A model generated the notes under the pieces. The model searched no databases and was not told where the DNA came from. It was given only the letters and a program-made list of their open reading frames with translations. The position numbers and the translations under genes were made by a program. Positions 32,861 to 45,102 of a stretch of DNA of 64,000 bases are shown here, piece after piece. The DNA is taken from contig JAIVFI010000015.1 in NCBI GenBank assembly GCA_025558095.1, positions 682,001 to 746,000 on the forward strand. The letters run 5' to 3'. The stretch comes from Hyaloraphidium curvatum. Lineage: Eukaryota; Monoblepharomycota; Hyaloraphidiomycetes; Hyaloraphidiales; Hyaloraphidiaceae. The stretch's first letter is position 1, and the number at the start of each line of letters is the position of its first letter.

Positions 32861-34566
32861 TCAGCAATCGCTCACCCCCGCCGCCCACCCGACGCTGGCC
32901 GGCACCGCCGTCTCCAGCCCCCCCTCGCGCCAGAACACCTGCACCCCGCTCCGCATCCTCCCCCTGCGCGGAGCGCCGTCCCCCAGGATCCACGGATGCC
33001 GCAGCGCGTCGGCGGCCGAGGGCCGGTGGGAGGGGTCGGGGACCAGCAGCTCGCGGACAAAGTTGGCCGCGGCGTCCGAGACCTTCAGGGAAGCGTCGCG
33101 GGGGATCTCGTAGGCGGCGCGGGCGATGCGGCCAAAGAGCTCGTCGAAAGAGCCGCAGGATTGGAAGGGGGTGGCGCCGTACAGGAGCTGCAACGGGTGG
33201 GGTTGAGCTGGAGCACCGCGGCGTCCGCCGGCGGACGGCCCCACCTCGTAGGCGATGCAGCCCAGGGACCACATGTCCACCTTGCTGTCGTACCGCTTCC
33301 CCTGCACGATCTCCGGGGCGAGGTAGAACGGCGTCCCCGTGATGGTCTTCATCGCCTTGGGGTCCGCCGTCGGCACCACCGGGAACAGCGGCGAGTCCGT
33401 GCCCAGCTCGGGCCGCGTGGCGCTGGGCGCCAAGGAGCGGTCGTGGTCGATGAAGGCGCCGGCGAAATCGGCGATGCACATGGATTCCAGCCGGTCGGGC
33501 TCGCGGAGGAAGACGTTGGAGGGTTTCAGGTCGCTGGCGACGGCGGTCAGGGGGAAGAAAAAACCTCGCGGCGGGCAGCAGCTACCGATGGGTGATGCCG
33601 TGCTCGTGGATGTAGGCCAGCGTGCGCAGCAGGATGGTGACGACGTACAGCGCATCCTCCTCCTCCATCAGCCCGCCGTTCTTGGCCACGTACGACTGCA
33701 GCGTGCCGCCGTGGCAGATGGCCGTGACGATGTAGAACTTTTCCTTCTGCGGACCACGTAGCGCCGTCAGCAGGGCCGGGGCACGCCGCAGCGTGCCGCC
33801 CACCGTCTCGAGCATGTCCAGGTACCGCGGCAGGTGCGGGTGCCCGTTGTGCGAGCGCATGGCAAAGTAGCGCCGCCGGATGTCGCGCTCGAACTTGATC
33901 CGCGAGTCGTACTCGGCCTGCTTGGAGGAGGTGAAAGATTTCGGGTTGCCGGCGGGGAGGTTGGGCTGTTCCGGAATGGGCCACGGGGATCAGGCGGCGG
34001 TCGGAAGCGGGCCCGGGGGCCCCGGGCGGGCGTCCAACCTTAGGCATCGACTTGAGCGCGACCTTCTCGTTGGTGTCGACCTTGAGGGCCAGCTTGACGG
34101 TGCCCTCGGAGCCGCGGCCGAGGATCTTGAGGTCGCGGTAGTTTGCCTTGCGGCGGTTCTTCCCCCGCAGGTACAGCGCGGCCAGCTCGTCCGGGGTGGG
34201 GTCGACGGGGTAGCGGGCCGGGTCGGCCTCCTCGCCGGCGGAGCACACGGCGGAGGGCGGTGGTGCGGGGGCGGGGCGGGCGGGCGAGGGCGTGCGGTTG
34301 CCGGGCTGCGGCCCGGCCAGCGGGCTGCCCGCGGCGGCGGCCTGCGACGGCGCGGCGGAGGCGCCCGACACGCCCGAGTTCAGCGAGGCGATGGAGCCGC
34401 GGCGGTTGCGCGGCTTGGCCCACGGCGCCCACTCGCCCGCCGGCGAGAGCATGCCCGGGCCGCCGGGCGCCGGCAGCGACGGGTCGGTCGCCGCCCGCGC
34501 GGGCGACGGCGAGCGGTGCTGCGCCGCCGGGTGCGGCAGCGAGTCGGACCGCGAGGGAGCGTGCAT
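32861..34566 (-). CDS. Divergent Ser/Thr protein kinase 3 (DFA in place of DFG)
   Basis: The start is the ATG at 34566 (TTG upstream ignored). A disordered Pro/Ala/Ser-rich leader of about 120 residues precedes YLRGKNRRKANYRDLKILGR and the intact-looking loop GRGSEGTVKLAL, then VALKSM. Introns follow after MPK, ETK, HR and EV. They restore LETKEKFYIVTAI, GITHRDLKPSNVFL, MCIADFAGAFIDHD (DFG Gly is Ala), GTPFYLAPEIVQG, KVDMWSLGCIAYEVQLLYG and RPSAADALRHPWI. A 30-residue insert follows the DFA motif. The HRD Asp and catalytic Lys are present. It is paralogous to kinases 1, 2 and 4. Its 3' end faces cyclin A on the same strand. Confidence 0.82.
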
Positions 34567-35904
34567 GGTCGGTGACAAAGTGGGGATGCGAGGCCGCGCG
34601 GTGGGCGCCCGACTCGCCGCAATGACGTGCCGCCCCCGCGGCTGGCGCCAACCGGCGGAGCAGCGGGAGGCACTTTTGGTGCACGGCCGGCAGCGGAACA
34701 GATGTCCGGAGATTTGGAGGCGCCCCGATGGCGATTTGGAGGCCGCTTTCCCAGAATCGGAGCCCGAGATCGAATCCCCTGATGCCGCCGCGGGGGCCGA
34801 CAGGAGAAATCGGAGTCGCCCCGCGGCTACGGGCGTCGGGACGGGGTGCGAACCGGAGAAAACGGGCTGCCTGATTCATAGAGACGGCCCTGCCGCCCGG
34901 AAGCCGGTGTCGACCCCATCAACGCGGAACAATTGCGCAACGGCGCCCGTGAAGTAGCGATGAGTGTGCGCCGTCGGGTGGCCCCACGGAGAGCGCGCAC
35001 CCACTATTGACAAATAACCGCCAGCCGGGCCCCGCCCACCTCCGATCCGACCGCATCCGACGGGGCCGACGGTTTGCTGTTTGCCACCGACAGAAGCCCC
35101 AGCCATGTCCCGCCTGGCTCAGGGCCCATCCCATGCTCCCCCCAGGCGTCCGCCCGGAACATCCCCACGGATGCACCCCGCCGCAGGGACCGCCGTACGG
35201 CGAGGACGCCGTCCCTCCCTCGCGTCCGCATCGAGCGGCGCGGGGGTCGCCTCCCTGGACCTCCATCCCCGCCCATCGCGCGTCGCACCCCCGCGCGATG
35301 GACCCGGCGGCCCCGCACCGTCCCCGCACAACGGCAATCGCGGGACACAAACCGCTGCTCCCCTGTCCTTGCGACGTCGCCGCAGCTTGCGGTCCGGGGA
35401 CTCCTGGGGTCGGCTTACTCAGCAAGGGCCCGGCGCCGACGGTCCGACCCCTCGGTCCCCTGGGGACCGGGGAGCCCCCCCCGCCGGGCGGCGGCGCGCT
35501 AGGGAGACGCGGGCATGCACTGGAGCTACTGCGTGGGGCCGGGTGGCACGGCGGCCGGGGGACCACGGGAGTGGGAGGCGATCCTCGCAGGTCCGACGGT
35601 CAAGCCGCCAGGGATCCGAGGGCGCGCGCCGTGCTTGCACTCTGGCGGCCGGGTCTGCCGCATGGGGTACATGGAGGTTCCACAATTGCGGACATGTGCT
35701 CGAATCCGTCGCACGATCGAAATTCGTGGGGGAAATGCGATGCGTCGGTGACGTAACTGGGATGCTGGCTGGGGCAGGGCGCAAGGAAAACCTCTCCCTG
35801 GATCCGTCGATTCACAGCACCAAACGATTCACTCACATCAAACAAGGGAGCCTGCGAGTTCCCTCCCACCCGAGCCCCGCCGGCTTTCCTCAACGCCCCG
35901 GACA
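34567..35904. other. Intergenic, no gene recognised
   Basis: About 1.3 kb between the divergent kinase 3 and cyclin B genes. Both strands have long low-complexity frames (Pro/Arg/Gly) without motifs. It should contain both promoters. Confidence 0.3.
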
Positions 35905-36674
35905 ATGCCCGCCGTCCGCTCCCCAACTCGCACCGCGCGGCCCTCATCGCCGCCCTTCTGCACCTGCCGATCCTCCGACAAAGCCCGCCGGCTGTCGCTC
36001 TCCTCGGCCGCCACCGCCGGCCGCGCGGACAGCGGCAGCATTCTCGGCACGCCGTCGCCGGCGTGCGGCTGCGACTCGCCGTCGACGCTCGCGGGCAGCC
36101 CGCCGCCGCGGGGGCCGTGGGACTTTTGCCCGGGCTTCCCGCCGGCGCTGCTCGAGCACTGCATCGAGACCATGCTCTTCTGGTGGGCTCCACCGCTTCC
36201 TAGGATATTTTAAGCAGTCCCTGACCTCGCTGTACCGCCGGGACTCCCAGCCTTTACGGCCAATGCCAGCACCCCTCCTGCCTCGGCTCCCTCCCCCCGC
36301 TCCTCCTCCCCTCCCCTTCGGCCCGCACATCCCACGCCGCAAGGGCCGCCGCCGAAGCCCCCCGTCTCCGAGCCTACGTCGCCCGCCTCCTCCTGCTGCT
36401 CCCCCTCCGCCCGGCGCACCTCGCCCGCGCGGCGGGGTACGTCCGCCGCCTGCGCCGCACCCTGGACCGCACCCAGCCGGACGACAGGGCTTCGCGCTTT
36501 TGGGGGGCACACCACCTCGTGCTGCTGGTATCCTTGGTGCTGGCAAGGAAGTTCTGCGAGGACGGGCCGGGGCCGCGGGCGCGGGAGTGGGGCGCCGCGG
36601 GGGGGTTCCGGAAAGACGTGGTGGTCAAGGCCGAGAGGGAAATGCTGGGGATGTTGGGGTGGAATCTGGCTTGA
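35905..36674 (+). CDS. Cyclin-like protein B
   Basis: Exons 35905-36182 and 36251-36674 give 233 residues. It is clearly paralogous to cyclin A: MPAVRSP start, FPPALLEHCIETMLFC, phase-2 intron at the same codon, then LYGQCQHPSCL, YVARLLLLLPLRPAHL, HHLVLLVSLVLARKFCEDG, WGAAGGFRKDVVVKAEREML and a last segment GMLGWNLA. The Cys cluster C-x4-C-x5-C is kept and might bind a metal. The two paralogues differ mostly in the disordered leader. The last codons end in the cyclin-box helix, so there is no C-terminal extension. It is convergent with the acyl-CoA synthetase gene, with stops about 120 bases apart. Confidence 0.7.
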
Positions 36675-36794
36675 ACGATCGGCTCGGACGCATCGGAAGC
36701 TTTGTCGCGGATGGGAGCACGGGCGGCACGTTGTGCATGGGAGATGTTTGGCACGGCAGGACGGGGGAGCGATGCGAATGGAAACGGATGACGT

Positions 36795-38652
36795 TCACAA
36801 CCTCGCCTGCCCTGCGCCCGCGGCCATCCGCGCCCTCACCGCATCCCTCACCTGCCTCCTCAGTATCTTCCCCGTCGCCCCCCTCGGCACCTCGTCCACA
36901 AACTCCAACCCACCCCTGAGCTTCTTGGTCGGGCTGACCTTCGCATCCAGGTACGCGCGCAGCTCCTCCGCCTTGGCATCCGTCCGGGGAACCGAGGGCC
37001 GGAGGACGACAAAGGCGCGGGGCACCTCGCCGTGCTCGGGGGAGGGGATGCCGACGACGCAGGCGTCCTGCACTTCGGGGTGGCCCATTAGGAGGTCCTC
37101 CAGCTCCGAGGGGGCGATCTGGAAGGCGTTGTACTTGATCAGCTCTGCCGACAAATGCGAAATGGTCAGAGAAGAGCTTTCGGGGAGGCGGAGGCAACGC
37201 AGCCAACCCTTGAGCCGGTCCCGCACCCAGAACATCCGGTCCTCGTCGCACACTACCAGGTCGCCCGTGCGGAAGAAGCCGTCGGCGTCGAAGGCCTCGC
37301 GGGTGGCCTGCTCGTTGCCATGGTATCCGAGGAAGATGTTCGGGCCTTTGACGAGGAGCTCGCCCTCGTTGCCGAAGCCAACGGGGCGGCCCGTTTCGGG
37401 GTCGACGACTTGCAAGGTGCGAAGGGGAAGTGAGCCACAGCACATCGGGGCCGGACGACTCGCCGACCACCCACCCTTGACCTCCATGTTCGGCAGCGGC
37501 TGCCCCACCGCACCCGGCCTCTGCCTCTCCCCGGCCTTGTAGATCAGCCCCGCGCACGTGGTCTCGGTCATCCCCCACCCCTGCTTCACCGGCGCCCCGA
37601 ACTTGTCCTCCATCGCCCGCTCCAGCTCCGGGCCCAGGGGCGCGCTGCCGCACATGATGCTCTCGACCGCGGAAAAGTCGTACCCCGACGAATCCGCCTT
37701 GGCCAGCTGCACCGCGATCGGCGGGACCAGGTTCAGGTACCGCGAGCGGTACTTGGACCACGCGTCCAAGGCGAGGGCGACGTCGAAGCGCGGGTAGATG
37801 GCCACGCAGGCGCCGATGCGGGGGGCCATGAGCATGAAGGACATGAGGCCGGCCATGTGCGCCAGGGGGATGAAGCACGCGCGGGTTTCGGGGGCGGGGA
37901 GGGGGCCGGCGGTGCCTTCCTGCGTGGTCCCTGGCGGCGTGGGGAGGGTGAGCGGTCGGGGCGGGGTCGGGGGGGAGAGGGTACTCACATTGGAGGACGT
38001 TGGCGACGAGGTTGTGGTGCGAGAGGGCGACCGCTTTGGGCAAGCCGGTTGTGCCGGAGCTGAACGGCAGCAGCGCCGGCGCCCGCTTGATGTCGTCCTC
38101 GGAAAAGACGACCCGCCCGCCGACGTCGTCCTCGGACAGCTCCCTGCCCCGGTCGACGAGCTGAGCCAGCGTGATCAGGTCCCTCGGCCCCTCGTTGTCC
38201 GTGAGCACGATGTGCGACCGCGGCAGCCCCGCCGCCTTCGCGACTTCGAACGCGGTCGGCAGCATCGACGCCTGCGTGAAGAGCACCCTCGTCCCCGACA
38301 CCCGCAGCTGGTGCTCCAGCTCGCGGGCCACGTAGGCAGGGTTGCTGGGCGTCATCGCGCAGCCCGCGGCCAACACACCGTAGATCAGGGCCGGAACAGC
38401 GAGGGAGTTTGCCGCGTAGATGCACGCGACCTGCCGGCGGGCGAGGCCGGCCCACGGCGTGCGCGGGTCGCGGAGGGCGCGCGAGACGGCGGCGGAGTCA
38501 TCGCGCACGCGCCGGAACGTGATCGAGGCGCCGGTGAGGCCGTCGATGTAAGCCGGGGTGTCGAGGCGGGATTCCGGGCAGGAGCCCCAGACAAAGGTGA
38601 ACAGGTCGACGACGGGGATGTCGATGTGGCGGTCGGGGAGCAGGTGGACCAT
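36795..38652 (-). CDS. Acyl-CoA synthetase, 4-coumarate-CoA ligase type, with peroxisomal ARL tail
   Basis: The start at 38652 (MVHLLPDRHIDIPVVDLFTF) is typical of fungal 4CL-like enzymes. The AMP-binding P-loop reads LLPFSSGTTGLPKAVALSH, with GWGMTETTCAG, GELLVKGPNIFLGYH, FFRTGDL, and after splicing RLKELIKYNAFQIAPSELE, followed by GATGKILRR with the adenylation Lys. Introns fall after VLQ, after NMEVK and inside RLK|E. The protein ends GAGQARL; ARL is an accepted PTS1 variant, which suggests a peroxisomal matrix enzyme that activates a fatty or aromatic acid for beta-oxidation. The substrate is not predictable. The in-frame TTG start further upstream is rejected. Confidence 0.85.
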
Positions 38653-38987
38653 TTTGCCGTAGTCCTCGATAGAATTGCCGGGATTCGAAGGGGGAAACGC
38701 GTGGGAAAGCCTGGGGGACAACGACGAGGAGAGTGGAGGCGAGTGGCAAAGCGTGCGATTCGAAGCCAACGCTCCTCCTCCTTCTCCCGTGGATCAGATG
38801 GCCCAGATTCGATACGTTCTACCAAGTCTCTTGTTCTAAAAAGCTCTGAAAAAAATGAAGAAACAATCAGATCTCCAAGCCCAAAAGTCCGTGCTCCCGC
38901 TCTCCTTCCCGCCAACTACACTGGCAGAAACAAAGCTGGCCGAACGGCCAATCCAAACCCAAAACTGGGATGCAGGTCCGGCGCGGA

Positions 38988-40973
38988 TTAGTTGTGCGCC
39001 GGAGCCTCCACAGGGGCCTCCGCGGGGGCCTCCACGGTGACCTTGGCGTCGCCCTCGGCCCCCGAGTTGCCCGCCTTGTACGCGGCCTCGATCTCGGCCA
39101 GCTCCTCGTCCGACACCTGCGAGATGGGGCCCTTGAACCACTTGCGCGCCGAAACGATCCACGAGACGCCCGCGTAGATGATGACGGCGCCGAGCATGAG
39201 GGAGGTGTAGCTGGGGGACCGGATCAGCACCGCGATCGTCAGTCGGGCCGTCTGTGGACGTACTTCATGTTCTGGGCGGTGACGGGCATGACCTGAGGCA
39301 GGCAAAGAAGGACGAAGAGGAAGGCGACCCAGAAGACCGCGATCCAGCCGATCACGACCGAGAACCGGCCGAGGTTCTGCGTTTGCGGGCGCAGGAGTCA
39401 GACCAGGTATCAAGCCCGCAAAGACGATACACCCACGAACTCGGCCTGCTTGAACTTGTCCTTGCCGAACGTGAGCCGGACAAACACCGGGATCACGTAC
39501 GCCGTGTTGAGCCCGATCGTGCCGACCGAGTTGAAGGCAAACAGCGCGATCGGCGTCCCCAGCGAGATGAGCGACAGCAGGAACGCGACGGTGCACGACA
39601 GCCAGATGGTGCGCAGGGGGAGCTTGGTCCCCTTGTGCGTCCAGTGGAAGAACTTGGGCAGCGCGCCGTCGCGGGCGAACGAGTACATCATGCGCGAGTT
39701 GGCGGTGCACGCAGAGACGACGCAGCAGAAGGAGCCGAGGGTGATGATGAAGAGGAGGATGGTGCCGCCGACCTGGCCGGCGCAGTCGACGAGGATCTGC
39801 ACGACGGGGAAGCCGTACTGCGGGACGCGGACGCGATGAGCCGCGGGGAGGGAAGAATCGCGCCGCGCCAAGTGCCCACCGGGGTTGTCAGGGTCTGCTC
39901 GTAGTCCTGGATGCAGGCAAAGTAGGCGATCACGAGCAGCCACCCGCCGATGATGGACCAGATCATCGAGTGCAGCATGCCCTTGCTGGCCGCGGTGTGG
40001 CTCGACTGGGTCTCCTCGGAAAGGTGGGCCGAGGCATCGTAGCCGATGAAGGTGTACCCGGGAAGCAGGAACCCGATCATGAAGGCCACGCCCATGTTGT
40101 TCCAGCCCGTGAGGTCCACCACCTCGGTGAACAACCACGAGGCGGGCCGGCGGGTCGGTGCGGTCGCGAGCAGGGTGATGAAGATGGCGAGTGAGCCAAA
40201 GACGTGCACGCCGACGGAGAAGTTGGTCCACAGGGCGAGCACGCGGTCCGAGATGGAGTTGACGATGCCGCACAGGACGACGACGCCGAGGTTGATGGCG
40301 ATGATGTAGCCCTGCTTGTACTCAAACTCGTGGTTGATGGCGATCAGGCCGTAGATGAAGAGGGAAACCTGGTAGAAGGCGCCGGTGAGGCCGCCAATCT
40401 CGCCTGGGAGGACGCGATCAGATCGCGGGAAACGAGCGGGCGCAGGACGGGCGAACCTGCGATGTTCATCCAGCCGTTGAGCCACGCGAAGAACGGTCCC
40501 CAGGTGTCGCCGCCGAGCTTGGCGGACCAGTCTGTTCAGCGCGACGGGATCAGAGGGGCGCTAGATCAAGGGGTGCCCTCGGCCGGGCACCCACAGTAAA
40601 GACCGCCGGCGGTCGGGTAGGCGGAACAGATCTCGGCCATCGATGCGCAGACCGTCATCGCGAACGCGCCGACGATGAGCCACCCCCAGACGGCGGATGC
40701 GGGACCGCCGGACGCCATGACGAAGCCGACGAGGGGGGCAATACCGATCAGAATGGAAATGTGGGAGAAAGAGATGCCGACTGTCGTGTTCGGAAGGTCA
40801 GACCTCCAGAAAAGGCGGCAGGGCGGGCGGGATCACGCACAGTTGTGGAAGGCAGTCAGGCCGCGCTTGAACTCCTGCTTGTAGCCCATCTTGGCGAGGC
40901 GGACCTCGTCCTCGGAGAGCACCTTGCTCTCGAGGGCGACGGGGGATGATGCGGCTGCAACAGGTTCCGCCAT
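38988..40973 (-). CDS. Amino-acid/GABA permease 1 (APC superfamily)
   Basis: About seven exons from the ATG at 40973. The cytosolic N-terminus has SEDEVRLAKMGYKQEFKRGL, followed across an intron by FGISFSHISILIG in TM1. About twelve TM segments are seen, including WGWLIVGAFAMTVCASMAE, LPGYTFIGYDASAHLSEET (the conserved substrate-loop motif), WSIIGGWLLVIAYFACIQ and SLGTPIALFAFNSVGTIG. The acidic/Ala-rich tail carries VEAPAEAPVEAPAHN. It matches fungal GABA/choline permeases (TC 2.A.3.4), proton symporters of the plasma membrane. It is nearly identical in many exons to the copy at 42.0-43.9 kb. Confidence 0.85.
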
Positions 40974-42033
40974 GGTCGGTTGTTCCTGCAAGGGGGTAAA
41001 GGGTGATCAGCGCCACTGTTAATTGAAGCCTCGAGGTAGAGCACGGGCCGCGGCGGATTCCGCCGCCCAATCCACGGAAAGCGAAGGAAGGGCTCTCGCG
41101 AAATCGCATGCCGCAGGAGCGCGAATCGCCCAGCGGAACTTGTCCTCGCCGACAATGCATCGAGTTGCCACCGGCCCCGGTATCCCACGCCAGATCACCG
41201 CGCCGGCCAAAAAAAGGCGCACTTCCGTGCTCGGAGAGTGCTCCCCGTCTCCGAAAAACAAGAGCGGGGTCCAGGTGCCCACCTCGTTCAGGTCTGGGCG
41301 TCCGTCGAGCGCGCGAGATAAGGCGCGACAGGTGGTTCAGGCACCGGAGGTCGGTGGGCGAAGAGGCGAAATGAGAGGCGCGCAGTATAGCAGAAGTCGA
41401 GCGGCAGGCAAGGACAGAGGAGCGGAGCGGGCTCAGCAGAGTTCCGGTGGCGCTCGGGTGTGCCGGACCCGGCGCAACGGCACCGCGGGTTCTGGCGACG
41501 CGCCGCTGGAATGCCCACCTGGAGAGCTACGGAGCGTAACAGCCGGCGAAAGAGGACGGCGCTGAGGCAGGCAGACGAGCGGTGCTTGTGCGATGAGGTG
41601 GAGCAATCGGAGAGATCGGTGGGCGTGCTTTGGATTTGGCGCGCGGCGGCAGGGAGCGGAGGCGATAAGAACCCCCGCCGGCCAACTCGACTTTCACCAC
41701 CGGGCGTGCATCGCAGACACCGGCAGGCGCAGCAGACGCTCCGTGATATCCTACCTGCTGACGGAGGCCTTGCGGCCATGCGTCCTCGCAAGGTTGAGGC
41801 CGGGACCGCCAAAAGCGCAACAATGATCGCCTCGATCAGGCGCGGCGCGGCGGCATCCGGACCGCGGTGGCGGCACCGCCAATCTCCAACGGTCTCGAGC
41901 TTTGAGCTTTGGAGCTTTGGAGAGCTTCGGCGAAGGAGATAGACATAACGACTCTAACCATGTACACTCCCAATGCACGCGCTCTACAAGCGGGCGCTCT
42001 TTTTCCCGGCGGCGGCCCCGGCGTTCGACGCCC
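40974..42033. other. Spacer between tandem permease genes
   Basis: About 1.06 kb with no convincing gene. It should hold the promoter of permease 1 and the 3' region of permease 2. Confidence 0.3.
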
Positions 42034-43912
42034 TCACTGCTGGGCTTCCACGGCGATTTTGGCGACCTCTGCCGACTCGGCCACCTCGCCCGGCGCGCCC
42101 TTGAGCGCGGCCTCCATGTGCGCGAGCTCCTCCTCCGACACTTGGGAGATGGGGCCCTTGAACCATTTGCGGGCCGACGCCATCCACGAGATGCCGGTGT
42201 AGATGAGGACGGCGCCGAGCATGAGCGAGGCGTAGCTGGAGGGGACGGGGATCAGCGCCGGTATTCTCGGGCGCCGCCACGGGAACACACTTCATGTTTT
42301 GGGCCGTGACGGGCATGACCTGCGGCAGGCAGAGCAGAACGAAGAGGAAAGCGACCCAGAAGACCGCGATCCAGCCGATCAGGACCGAGAACCGGCCGAG
42401 GTTCTGCGATCGCGGGCGCAGGAGTCAGACCGGGCAACGGATCCTCACAGACGGTCCACTCACGAACTCGGCCTGCTTGAACTTGTCCTTGCCGAACGTG
42501 AGCCGGACAAACACCGGGATCACGTAGGCGGTGTTGAGGCCGATCGTGCCGACCGAGTTGAAGGCAAACAGCGCGATCGGCGTCCCCAGCGAGATGAGGG
42601 AGAGGAGGTAGCACACCGTGCACGAGAGCCAGATGGTCCGGAGGGGCAGCTTGGTGCTCGAGTGGGTCCAGTAGAAGAACTTGGGCAGCGCGCCGTCGCG
42701 GGAGAAGGAGTACATCATCCGCGAGTTGGCGGTGATGGCCGACACAACGCAGCAGAAGGAGCCGAGGGTGATGATCAGGAGGAGGATCGTGCCGCCGACC
42801 TGGCCGGCGCAGTCGACCAGGATCTGGACGACGGGGAAGCCGTACTGGAGGAGAGCCGGGCAAGGTCAGCGCCACTGCCACGCGCGGTGCGGAGGAGGCC
42901 CACCGGAGTGGTCAGGGTTTGCTCGTAGTTCTGGATGCAGGCAAAGTAGGCGATAACGAGCAGCCAGCCGCCGACGATGGACCAAATCATCGAGTGGATC
43001 ATGCCCTTGCTAGCCGCGGTGTGGCTCGACTGGGTCTCCTCGGAAAGGTGGGCCGAGGCGTCGTAGCCGATGAAGGTGTACCCGGGAAGCAGGAAGCCGA
43101 TCATGAAGGCCAGGCCGTAATTGTTCCAGCCGGTAAGGTCGACGACCTCGGTGAAAAGCCACTTCGCAGACTGGCGCGTCGGAGCGGTCGCGAGCAGGGT
43201 GATGAAGATGGCGAGGGAACCGAAAACGTGCACGCCGACGGAGAAGTTGGTCCAGATGGCGAGCGTGCGGTCGGACACCGAGTTGACGAGGCCGGCGAGG
43301 ACCATGACGCCGAGGTTGATGGCGACGATGTAGCCCTGCTTGTACTCGAACTCGTGGTTGATCGCGATCAGGCCGTAGATGAAGAGGGACACCTGGTAGC
43401 ACGCGCCCGTGATGCCGCCGATCTCGCCGGCGATGTTCATCCAGCCGTTGAGCCAAGCGAAGAACGGTCCCCAGGTATCGCCGCCGAGCTTGGCGGACCA
43501 GTCTGCGGGTTCGGGGCGTCAGGGGTTGCCGCTCAAGGGGCGTCTCGAGCGTGGGACCCACAGTAGAGACCTCCGGCAGTCGGGTACGCTGAGCAGATCT
43601 CGGCCATCGCCGAGCAGACCGTCATGGCAAAGCCGCCGACGATGAGCCAGCCCCAGACGGCCGAGGCCGGACCACCCGCCACCATGACGAAGCCGACGAG
43701 CGGGGCGATACCAATGAGGATGGAGATGTGCGAGAAGGAGATGCCGACTGAAGCGAGGGGCGGCGTCAGCTGCTGATCACGCGGCGCGCCGGGCCGGACG
43801 ACGAACAGTTGTGGAAGGCCGTCAGGCCCCGCTTGAACTCCTGCTTGTAGCCCATCTTGGCGAGCCGGACCTCATCTTCGGTCAAGCCGGCCGTGTTGGC
43901 TGCGTTTGCCAT
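42034..43912 (-). CDS. Amino-acid/GABA permease 2 (APC superfamily), tandem paralogue
   Basis: Same exon plan as permease 1, starting MANAANTAGLTEDEVRLAKM at 43912 and ending KIAVEAQQ at 42034. TM segments and the loop GYDASAHLSEETQSSHTAASKG are almost unchanged. Differences sit mainly in the two termini and in scattered exon positions. The C-terminus lacks the long Ala/Pro/Glu tail of copy 1. Parts of at least one intron are also shared (GCGGGCGCAGGAGTCAGACC in both), which points to recent duplication or gene conversion. Function as for copy 1. Confidence 0.85.
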
Positions 43913-45102
43913 CTTGGGCAGGATCTGCTGCGGGGGCGGGGTGATCAGCGAGCTGCAGAGAACGTCCGACGGCCAGCAGCTTGGAAGAATGTTGGGCTGG
44001 CAGCCCACGACATGCAGGCGAGCACCGGCGGTGCGCAACCTTAGGCAGCACAGGGAGGTTGACGGCCAGAGCCTCTTCCGCCTCAACCGGTGGGTTGACC
44101 CCGTCCACTGCCACCGGTCGCCGCCCGTTGCGTGCGACCACGGCAAGTTCTCCCACGTATACCCGTCCTTCGAAGAAGCGTGCTTCGGCGCCCACCTTTG
44201 GTCGAAGGGGTGTGGGAGGCGGAGGCGGAACGGATCACTCGCGGCGAGTTTCAGGCACCTGCACTTCCACGGCGCCGGGGAGGGCAGCGGGGCGGAGAAC
44301 GGCGCGGGAGAGCGCAGCGAGGTTGAAAAACCGCGGGCGAACGGGCGGCGGGTGGTCAGCGTCGTGTGGCGTCGGAGCCGCATCCCAGCGCAACGCCAAC
44401 GGGACGTGCCTGGGCGTGTTGCGTACGGGACGCCCGATGCCCACCTCTGGCCCAGGGCTGCAAAGGGAGGGACCTCGACGGGCGTTCGCGAGGGTGCGGG
44501 GGCGGTGCCTGTCGCTGCCTCGGCCGGGGCGCCGGAGTGAGTGCGGGGGGATGGTGCAATGGGCGCCGTCGACCACGCGATCGGTGCCGCATCGCCGACG
44601 ATCCCGCGGAACCCCCCAACTGGACTTCGGCCCAATATTGCCAAGTCGGAACAGGCGGAGCTGGATGGAGTTAATCGGAACTAGGCACAGGCAAATTCTT
44701 GGGGAGCTTCGTGCTCGGTCGCCTGCCAGAACTTCCCCGACGATTCGGTGGTTCACTTTCGGATCGAAGCCGCTCTACCACCGCCATCCCGGCCCATCTG
44801 GGCTCCGCCGTTGCCATTCAGTCCGTTCGATGTTGCGGCTGCCCGGGCTGTTGAGAAGCGGCGATCGACGGTCCCCCATCGTCTCCCACCGGCCGTCGAA
44901 CGGCCGAGGGTCCGGGCCCTCGACGAATCGGGAAGCGCGAAAACCGCCCGCACGCCTTTTCGGCCGCGCTTCTTGCGCGCTTCTCAACTCGAAACGAAGG
45001 TCGAAATGAAGAAAATAGACGCTCCTCAGCACACCGCAACTATAGAATCGGCACATGCCGGCGTAATTACAGCTCTATGTCTATGTCCGCCCCGCAGCCC
45101 TC
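43913..45102. other. Intergenic, no gene recognised
   Basis: About 1.2 kb between permease 2 and the desaturase. There is an open plus-strand frame of 340 codons (43981-45009), but it is Arg-rich, patternless and opposed by open frames on the other strand. Confidence 0.3.

Noticed and set aside
43981-45009. 342-codon plus-strand ORF between permease 2 and the desaturase
   Set aside because: No homology pattern, Arg-rich, and open frames occur on both strands.
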